Positions 40,802 through 46,499 of a DNA stretch of 46,499 bases are shown in pieces. The position numbers and the translations under genes are program-made. The notes below the pieces were generated by a model, which had not been told where the DNA came from, ran no database searches, and saw only the letters and a program-made list of their open reading frames with translations. The stretch's first letter is position 1. Each line of letters starts with the position of its first letter. This DNA is from a virus. Location: positions 1 to 46,499 of IMG/VR virus record IMGVR_UViG_3300042546_000476; one strand, written 5' to 3'.

Positions 40802-41743
40802 ATGTCTTTTTCAGATCTTAAAAAGCAATCTAAACTTGGTTCTCTCACTTCCAAACTTGTAAAGGAAGTTGAGAAGATGAGCAACACTTCTGGTGGCGCT
40901 GATGAGCGTCTCTGGAAACCTGAGATGGATAAAACTGGAAACGGTTTTGCTGTTATTCGTTTCTTGCCCGCTCCCGAAGGAGAAGATGTTCCTTGGGCAA
41001 AGATGTATTCTCACGGTTTTCAAGGTCCTGGTGGTTGGTATATTGAAAACTCTCTGACCACTATGGGTCAGAAAGATCCTGTATCCGAACACAATCGCAA
41101 ACTGTGGAACAGTGGTAGCGATAAGGATAAAGAAACTGTTCGCAAGCAAAAGCGTAAACTGTCTTATTACAGCAATATCTACGTTGTAAAAGATCCTACA
41201 AATCCACAAAACGAAGGTAAAGTCTTCCTCTTCAAATATGGTAAGAAGATCTTTGATAAGATCATGGAAGCAATGCAACCTGAGTTTGAAGATGAAACTC
41301 CTATTAATCCTTTTGACTTCTGGCAGGGTGCTAATTTCAAACTCAAAATCGTAAAGAAAGATGGGTATTGGAACTACGACAAGTCAGAATTTGGTTCTGT
41401 TGAACCACTACTGGATGATGACGATGCTCTGGAAGCCATCTGGAAGAAAGAGTATTCTCTGGCAGCAGTAATTGCTCCTGATCAATTCAAGTCCTATGAA
41501 GAACTTGATGCACGTCTGAATGCTGTTCTTGGTCTTCAGACTCCTACTCGCTCTCGTGCTGTAGTTGAACAGGAAGACGATTTGGAGGAGTATACACAAA
41601 CTCCTACCGCTCAGGATCGTGTGGTAGAAGAACTGGAGCAATCTTATGCTCGCTCTAAGTCTCCTTCACTGCCTACTATCAATTCTTCTGATGAAGATGA
41701 AGACGATGCGCTTTCGTATTTTCAACGCTTGGCAGAAGATTGA
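40802..41743 (+). CDS. 32: gp32 single-stranded DNA-binding protein
   Basis: 313 residues. A basic N-terminal LAST-like region (LKKQSKLGSLTSKLVKE), the OB-fold core with GNGFAVIRFLPAPEGED and FLFKYGKKIFDKI, and an acidic C-terminal tail (SSDEDEDDALSYFQRLAED) for partner binding. It coats ssDNA in replication and recombination. Convergent with gene 53: the stop codons are adjacent. Confidence 0.95.
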   Translation: MSFSDLKKQSKLGSLTSKLVKEVEKMSNTSGGADERLWKPEMDKTGNGFAVIRFLPAPEGEDVPWAKMYSHGFQGPGGWYIENSLTTMGQKDPVSEHNRKLWNSGSDKDKETVRKQKRKLSYYSNIYVVKDPTNPQNEGKVFLFKYGKKIFDKIMEAMQPEFEDETPINPFDFWQGANFKLKIVKKDGYWNYDKSEFGSVEPLLDDDDALEAIWKKEYSLAAVIAPDQFKSYEELDARLNAVLGLQTPTRSRAVVEQEDDLEEYTQTPTAQDRVVEELEQSYARSKSPSLPTINSSDEDEDDALSYFQRLAED

Positions 41744-42412
41744 TTAGGTATATAACCTAATATTATCTCCTTTCTTAAGGTTCTCGGAAACATATTGCTG
41801 AGAACCTTTTTTATATGGCATAATCTCTTCCATATCATTAAACACTACGTTTAGATATGTTGGTTTCAATATAAAAATATTTCTCTTATCATCTTGTAAT
41901 TTCTGTTCATACTCAAAGTTAGTAACTGCTCTAGTGAAGTTTCTTTGAGTTACTTGTCTTCCTAAAATATCATCATAATAAGTTGTTGTGAAGTTTGATG
42001 GAACTTGTAGACCAGCAGGAATAATTAAGATTCCATTCGTATTTTTAATTTCATTCGTTTCATAATGATGAACTGCATAGATCTGATCATAGGATCCATA
42101 CTTTTCTAAAAGGAAATTATCAAATCCTTGTTGACTTAATGGCCATTCGGTTTGAACATTAAGAATGTTATTTGAGAGAAGTACAACCCAATCTAGAGTT
42201 TCGTCATCATAAACTTTGTATGCAACATTATCTGGTCTCTCGTTTCCAATGATTTTATATTTTGTGAAGAACTGTAGATTTCCAAAAATATCTTCACGTA
42301 GTTTTCCGCGCTTGAATAAATTCTTTACGGTAATATAATCAGATATACTTTGTGAATTTGGTAATCTGCTGACGTACTGAAAATCTGGAACTTGACGGAA
42401 GTAACTTGCCAT
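41744..42412 (-). CDS. 53: gp53 baseplate wedge subunit
   Basis: 222 residues. MASYFRQVPDFQYVSRLPN, ITVKNLFKRGKLREDIFGNL and YKIIGNERPDNVAYKVYDD with DWVVLLSNNI match T4-like gp53, which joins neighbouring wedges in the baseplate. First codon just after gene 48 on the same strand. Confidence 0.92.
   Translation of the reverse strand: MASYFRQVPDFQYVSRLPNSQSISDYITVKNLFKRGKLREDIFGNLQFFTKYKIIGNERPDNVAYKVYDDETLDWVVLLSNNILNVQTEWPLSQQGFDNFLLEKYGSYDQIYAVHHYETNEIKNTNGILIIPAGLQVPSNFTTTYYDDILGRQVTQRNFTRAVTNFEYEQKLQDDKRNIFILKPTYLNVVFNDMEEIMPYKKGSQQYVSENLKKGDNIRLYT
41777..41812 (+). terminator. gene 32 terminator inside the opposite gene 53
   Basis: Perfect 9-bp stem AAGGTTCTC/GAGAACCTT and T run, read on the plus strand, lying within the C-terminal codons of minus-strand gene 53. 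A smaller palindrome (ATTAGGT/ACCTAAT) sits at 41743-41761. Confidence 0.7.
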
Positions 42413-42413
42413 A

Positions 42414-43832
42414 TTAGAAACCTATATCTCCTTTGTTTAATCCTGAATTGAAGTAATCGTCCTCATAGATTGGTTCAAGTTCGCCAAATCTTAGAGTTAG
42501 TTGATATGATGTCATTGTTTTTCCACTATCATTGAATGTCATATAAGTTCCATCTGGCGTATAATCAACATCACATCCAAGAAGAGCACAATCTTTAATT
42601 CTATTTAATGACGGATGATCCTTTGAACCAGAAATGTATTTTATTTGAAAGATGTTCGGTGCCTTTAAAAATACTGTAGTATTAGAAGTTTTGACCGACA
42701 TTCCCTGTTTAAAAAACCTAATAATTTTTTTTACATTTTCTGCTTCTTTAGCACTTCTTGGTGAAAGTCTAAATGTAAAATTAAAATTTCTTAATGTTGG
42801 TCCATTAAAAAGTAATTCTAAATTTGGGTTTAAAATTGCTCCAGTTGTTCTTGATAATAATCCTTGAATACCGACTGCCTCTTGTGCTAAATATAATTTA
42901 AAAGCATTTTGCAAATCTTTATTATTTTTTAGTTCTTTTAAATTTTGAGAAACTTTTCCGAATATATCAGATGCCAAATCTGCTACACTACCATTTTCGT
43001 CCATAGCACCTCTTGCTATGGATGCTGCATATGCTTGAATTGGATTAAGTGGTGTTCCTCCCCATTCCACTCCATTACTATCACTAATAGAAGGTTGAAT
43101 AGGTAGCGTAACTGTTCCTACTATTTCTGTCCCTCTTCTTGTAGTGGCACCGGGACCCGAAATTTTTGTATTTCCAATTGTTTCTTCTGATATTGCGCCT
43201 AGACTTCTGCCTACATATCTAAACATCTTAAATTGAATACAATCTTGTGTATCTAAATTTAATTTGAAAGGATATCTTAAATCATCAATGCTTCCATAAT
43301 TAGTTTCTATTTTTTCAGTATTATCTGATAGCTCTTTATTTCCATCATTTATTTCTAAATTTGCTGGATTGACGTTATCGAGATTAACCGATTCTTTAGT
43401 TGTAGTTCCTAGTGGTTCAGGTTGGTTTGGATCAGATCCTATAGGAGCTTTATTAGGTGCAACTTGTAAGATTTGTGTGGCTTGTTGTTTAGTTACTCCA
43501 GCAGATTTACTTAGTGCATTTGTTGTTGCATCATCTAAAGAAGTGGTTAAACTACTTGGACTATTTTCAATAAGTGCTTTTTGAAATCCAGTTCCAGCAG
43601 CAGGCGTAAAAATCCAATTATTTTTATTTGTTACATCTCTTTCTCCTAAATTAGTCCAATTCGTTAAAGGAGTAAAAGGTTCTGGTCTATATTGAACAGT
43701 GTATCTAATTGGTGCTGTCGTACTTAAAGTTCCCTGAACTCCAAGTCCGGTTTGATATTCAGTTGCTGTTCTAACCTGATATTTTTTTCCTTCTATGGTT
43801 ATTATTTTTTCTCCACTAAAAGCTGATGCCAT
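42414..43832 (-). CDS. 48: gp48 baseplate tail-tube cap
   Basis: 472 residues. ATEYQTGLGVQGTLSTTAPI and YTVQYRPEPFTP at the start, and a C-terminal domain with LLFNGPTLRNFNFTFRLSPR and SYQLTLRFGELEPIYEDDY, the pattern of tube-like baseplate proteins. gp48 caps the hub where the tail tube begins. Gp54 is encoded on the other strand at 44785. Confidence 0.88.
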   Translation of the reverse strand: MASAFSGEKIITIEGKKYQVRTATEYQTGLGVQGTLSTTAPIRYTVQYRPEPFTPLTNWTNLGERDVTNKNNWIFTPAAGTGFQKALIENSPSSLTTSLDDATTNALSKSAGVTKQQATQILQVAPNKAPIGSDPNQPEPLGTTTKESVNLDNVNPANLEINDGNKELSDNTEKIETNYGSIDDLRYPFKLNLDTQDCIQFKMFRYVGRSLGAISEETIGNTKISGPGATTRRGTEIVGTVTLPIQPSISDSNGVEWGGTPLNPIQAYAASIARGAMDENGSVADLASDIFGKVSQNLKELKNNKDLQNAFKLYLAQEAVGIQGLLSRTTGAILNPNLELLFNGPTLRNFNFTFRLSPRSAKEAENVKKIIRFFKQGMSVKTSNTTVFLKAPNIFQIKYISGSKDHPSLNRIKDCALLGCDVDYTPDGTYMTFNDSGKTMTSYQLTLRFGELEPIYEDDYFNSGLNKGDIGF

Positions 43833-43911
43833 CAGAAATCTCTCCCGTTTACAAGGTGAGCCAGTATCTCAAGTTTTTGTAAAGTAAGAGACATTTATAG
43901 ATGTTTTTTAT

Positions 43912-44298
43912 TTATTTAGTTCTGAATTTTGCATATTGAAGAGAACGAAAATAATCAATTTCATTTGGTTTGATTTCTAATAGTCTACTATTAACTTCAA
44001 ACCAGGTGTAGTTTCTAACTGTTCCCCAATGAAAATTAAGACCACGAAATCCCCACTTTTCGATGGAAAGAGTTGCAATTAGTGGAAATTCGTCATATCT
44101 TAATCCTTTTGTTTTTGCTGAGTATATGAAGGTATAATATTTTCCAACGTCAGGAACAAAGTCTCCTTCACGAAAGACTTCCATGATAGTCATCATAATA
44201 TCATCAGGTTTGGTATATTTGTATTTCTTTAGTTTCGCTTTTAGTTCATTAACTCTTTTTGAACTTGATTCAATATATTGACCGAAACCTTTTGCCAT
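43912..44298 (-). CDS. hypothetical protein next to gene 4 (128 aa)
   Basis: MAKGFGQYIESSSKRVNELK is basic and helical; the rest includes FREGDFVPDVGKYYTFIYSA, FPLIATLSIEKWGFRGLNFH and WFEVNSRLLEI. It starts one base into the gene 4 stop, so the two are cotranscribed. Its place suggests a structural or packaging protein; the exact family is not known to me. Confidence 0.7.
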   Translation of the reverse strand: MAKGFGQYIESSSKRVNELKAKLKKYKYTKPDDIMMTIMEVFREGDFVPDVGKYYTFIYSAKTKGLRYDEFPLIATLSIEKWGFRGLNFHWGTVRNYTWFEVNSRLLEIKPNEIDYFRSLQYAKFRTK

Positions 44299-44741
44299 TA
44301 CTTAATACCTAGATTATCTTCTGTGATAATTTTGAATCCTATCATTCTATCAGCACAAAATTCTTTTGCTGCCTCCCACTTTGCTTGATTGACTGCATAA
44401 GTTTTTGCTTCGTGTATGTATGATTTTGTCACTCTTGATTTTTTCTGTGGAGGAACAGTTTGTTTCTTTGGTTTTACTTCAATCACATAAGTTTTAATTT
44501 CGCCAGTTTGCTCTTTAACTTTGATAATAAAGTCTGGAAAATACTTATGAACTCTATTATCAATTGGTGATATGTAAGGAATGTAAAATTCTTCACTGCC
44601 CCAAGAAATTATATGCTCACTTAAATCGCACCAACGACAAAACTTTCGTTCCCAACTACTTCTACAAATAATATTGTTGGGATTCCCTTTGTATTTTTGA
44701 GGATACTCTGGTTTGTATTTGCTCTTAATACTTTCTGCCAT
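44298..44741 (-). CDS. 4: gp4 head-completion protein
   Basis: 147 residues. YKGNPNNIICRSSWERKFCR, WCDLSEHIISWGSEEFYIPY and DFIIKVKEQTGEIKTYVIEVKPKKQT form a PD-(D/E)XK nuclease-like fold as in T4 gp4 (gp50/65 type). It acts in head completion before tail joining. A TATAAATA box faces it at 44772-44779. Confidence 0.9.
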   Translation of the reverse strand: MAESIKSKYKPEYPQKYKGNPNNIICRSSWERKFCRWCDLSEHIISWGSEEFYIPYISPIDNRVHKYFPDFIIKVKEQTGEIKTYVIEVKPKKQTVPPQKKSRVTKSYIHEAKTYAVNQAKWEAAKEFCADRMIGFKIITEDNLGIK

Positions 44742-44771
44742 TATCCAGACTACATAATATATCAGTAGAAA

Positions 44772-44779
44772 TATTTATA
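44772..44779 (-). promoter_or_regulatory. T4-type late promoter on the minus strand
   Basis: The plus strand reads TATTTATA; on the minus strand TATAAATA lies 31 bases upstream of gene 4, in the divergent gap with gene 54. Confidence 0.55.
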
Positions 44780-44784
44780 GATAG

Positions 44785-45639
44785 ATGCCTTCGCCATCAC
44801 CAAGACCTAGAACAGTATCTGAGTTAAAGTCATCTATATTAAATCCCGCATTAACTTCTCACTTTGAGTGCTCTTTTAATCCGCCGCAACCTGTAAGAGA
44901 TTGGGTTAATTTGCATAGAAACAATGCGGGACTTGGAAATGGTTATGGATTTGAAATTAGTGGATCGTCTGCAGAGTTCTTTAACCTATCTTGTTCCGAT
45001 GCATCATTACCTGGTTCTTCATTAGCAACTCATGAAATTAATAATGACTTCACCGGAGTAACTGAAAGGCACGTATACAGAAGACAGTATGATGATAGAG
45101 CAGACTTTACTTTCTATGTTGATCATGATTATAATATAATTTTCTTTTTTGAGAATTGGATGTCTTACATTGTAAACGAACAGTATACTAATGTTGCGAC
45201 TGGAGTTCCAAATGCAGGAATAGAATTGCCTAATTTTAATTACAGAGTTAATTTTCCTGGATTAGGAGATGGTGATGGATATAAAACAACAATATATCTT
45301 AAAAAATTTGAGAGAGACTACACCGGAAGAGTATTGCAGTATAGATTTTTGAATGCATATCCAATTAGTATTAATTCAATGCCAGTTTCTTATGATTCAT
45401 CTCAATTACTAAAATGCACTGTCTCCTTTAATTATTCAAGATATATTGTTGGTGGTGGTGATATTCTTGTTCCACCAAAACAAGAGCAAACTCCAACACA
45501 ACAAGCTGAACAGCAAGCAGTACAACAAGCACCTGCTTCTTCTCCAGGAAATCCAGTAGTTCCTGATGAATTAGTTGAGTATGGAGTATGGCCTAGACCG
45601 TTGACAAATTATGCTGGGCAACGTCTATTTCCAGACTAA
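44785..45639 (+). CDS. 54: gp54 baseplate tail-tube initiator
   Basis: 284 residues. GYGFEISGSSAEFFNLSCSD with SLPGSSLATHE and FTGVTERHVYRRQYDD show the tail-tube-like fold of gp54/gp19. KFERDYTGRVLQYRFLNAYP continues it. The C-terminus is a Gln/Pro-rich extension (about residues 232-260). It starts tube polymerisation on the baseplate. Confidence 0.85.
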   Translation: MPSPSPRPRTVSELKSSILNPALTSHFECSFNPPQPVRDWVNLHRNNAGLGNGYGFEISGSSAEFFNLSCSDASLPGSSLATHEINNDFTGVTERHVYRRQYDDRADFTFYVDHDYNIIFFFENWMSYIVNEQYTNVATGVPNAGIELPNFNYRVNFPGLGDGDGYKTTIYLKKFERDYTGRVLQYRFLNAYPISINSMPVSYDSSQLLKCTVSFNYSRYIVGGGDILVPPKQEQTPTQQAEQQAVQQAPASSPGNPVVPDELVEYGVWPRPLTNYAGQRLFPD

Positions 45640-45669
45640 ATAATCATACTGAAACTTCTATAGGTTATT

Positions 45670-46389
45670 ATGCCTTTACCAAAGATCTCTACGCCAACAC
45701 ATGAGTTGGAACTACCTTCTACTGGGCAAACGATTCAGTATCGCCCTTTTCTTGTGCGAGAAGAAAAACTTCTTGTATTAGCACTTGAAAGTGAGAATAC
45801 CAAAGAAATTACAACAGCAATTAAGAACGTTATTAAGAATTGTATTCAAACAAAAGGAGTAAAGGTAGAATCGCTACCTACTTTTGATATTGAGTATCTT
45901 TTCCTTAATATTCGCGGTAAATCTGTTGGAGAAGAGATTGAAGTTAATATTGTTTGTCCAGATGATGGAGAAACTTATGTTCCAGTGAAGATTGATATTG
46001 ATGAAATTAAAGTGCAAAAAAATGAAGAGCATACAACTAAAATTCAAGTAGATCAATCTATCGTGATGGAAATGAAGTATCCGTCATTGGATCAATTCAT
46101 TAAAAATAACTTTGATTTTAATGAAAACAATTCAATGGATCAGTCATTTGATCTAGTTGCTTCTTGTGTAGACAAGATTTATAATGAAGAAGAAGTCTGG
46201 TCTGCTGCTGATGTAACAAAGAAAGAACTGATTGAGTTTTTGGATCAAATGAACTCATCTCAATTCAAACAGATTGAAAAGTTCTTTGAAACAATGCCAA
46301 AACTTTCTCATACTGTTAAAGTCAAGAATCCAAATACTGAAGTTGAAAGTGAAGTTGTGTTGGAGGGTTTGTCCAGTTTTTTCGCATAG
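45670..46389 (+). CDS. 26: gp26 baseplate hub subunit
   Basis: 239 residues. MPLPKISTPTHELELPSTGQ, YRPFLVREEKLLVLALESEN and FDIEYLFLNIRGKSVGEEIE match the T4-like baseplate protein family (gp26/gp51-related). Needed for hub assembly. The next gene, 51-like, overlaps or follows at once. Confidence 0.88.
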   Translation: MPLPKISTPTHELELPSTGQTIQYRPFLVREEKLLVLALESENTKEITTAIKNVIKNCIQTKGVKVESLPTFDIEYLFLNIRGKSVGEEIEVNIVCPDDGETYVPVKIDIDEIKVQKNEEHTTKIQVDQSIVMEMKYPSLDQFIKNNFDFNENNSMDQSFDLVASCVDKIYNEEEVWSAADVTKKELIEFLDQMNSSQFKQIEKFFETMPKLSHTVKVKNPNTEVESEVVLEGLSSFFA

Positions 46390-46406
46390 GACTTTGTTAT
46401 ATAGAT

Positions 46407-46499
46407 TTGGAAAATTATTACAAACTTAATTTTTCATTGATGCAATACCATAAATGGAGTTTATGGGAAATTGAAGGACTGATGCCTTGGGAAAGAGAT
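46407..46499 (+). CDS. 51: gp51-like baseplate hub assembly protein (3' truncated by window)
   Basis: From TTG 46407 the frame reads MENYYKLNFSLMQYHKWSLW and continues EIEGLMPWERD to the window edge. The LMQ-HKWSL then MPWER pattern is typical of the small gp51-like proteins that follow gene 26 in cyanophages. The start is uncertain: the open frame extends back to 46353 without an ATG, so TTG 46407 is the best choice. Confidence 0.7.
   Translation, partial: MENYYKLNFSLMQYHKWSLWEIEGLMPWERD

Noticed and set aside
1-46499. CRISPR arrays or insertion sequences
   Set aside because: No regularly spaced direct repeats and no transposase genes with terminal repeats were seen; the mobile genes are homing endonucleases and introns.

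Overview
The window is part of the genome of a T4-like cyanophage (cyanomyovirus), most likely one that infects marine Synechococcus. The structural and replication genes (32, 33, 59, 53, 48, 4, 54, 26, 51, phoH, thyX) are of T4 type. They are interleaved with photosynthesis and carbon-metabolism genes known from cyanophages: psbA, psbD, two hli genes, petF, talC, gnd and speD. DNA is AT-rich and tightly packed, with many ATGA or TAATG overlaps. Early promoters of sigma70 type (TTGACA, 17 bp, TATAAT) and T4-type late promoters (TATAAATA) can both be read.

Layout. 1-1800: small genes, including an RlpA-like cell-wall protein, a histone Hc1-like protein and a highly structured RNA-like segment. 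1820-6610: about 23 tRNA genes, a circularly permuted (two-piece) tmRNA, an HNH endonuclease, a Dps-like ferritin and several small ORFs. 6650-8040: a free-standing HNH homing endonuclease, small genes and a structured RNA whose place matches the wcaG RNA motif. 8042-19530: a 16-gene glycan cluster on one strand: GDP-mannose-epimerase-like enzyme, methyltransferases, glycosyltransferases, a split transketolase, and separate heptose kinase, adenylyltransferase and phosphatase-like proteins. These could convert pentose-phosphate intermediates into a nucleotide heptose. 19600-25480: a host-like porin, a GIY-YIG endonuclease, a photo-oxidative block (hli, ferredoxin, second hli, peroxiredoxin) and a C39 peptidase joined to a lysozyme by an apparent -1 frameshift signal. 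25479-26023: a three-gene minus-strand operon. 26300-30540: psbA interrupted by three group I introns, an F-CphI-like endonuclease and psbD. 30950-41743: talC, gnd, glutaredoxin, speD, a glutamine riboswitch with its downstream peptide, thyX, phoH, an exonuclease, 33, 59, a DUF1825 gene and 32. 41744-46499: baseplate and head-completion genes 53, 48, 4 (minus strand) and 54, 26, 51 (plus strand).

How it works together: D1, D2, Hli and ferredoxin keep photosynthetic electron flow going; TalC and Gnd push carbon through the pentose-phosphate pathway to NADPH and nucleotides (ThyX, glutaredoxin); the sugar cluster may draw on the same sedoheptulose pool; the tRNAs and tmRNA support translation of AT-rich late genes.

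The most notable items are: (1) a dnaX-type A AAA AAG slippery site followed by a perfect 12-bp stem at the end of the C39 peptidase, leading into a lysozyme frame with no start codon; (2) three group I introns in one phage psbA, two of them siblings; (3) a compact permuted tmRNA with a cyanobacterial-type tag; (4) the heptose pathway set; (5) a GIY-YIG gene that displaced the start of gene 59 and left a remnant; (6) riboswitch-like RNAs and at least one RNA-like structure I cannot assign. All family names come from reading the sequence; no database search was possible.
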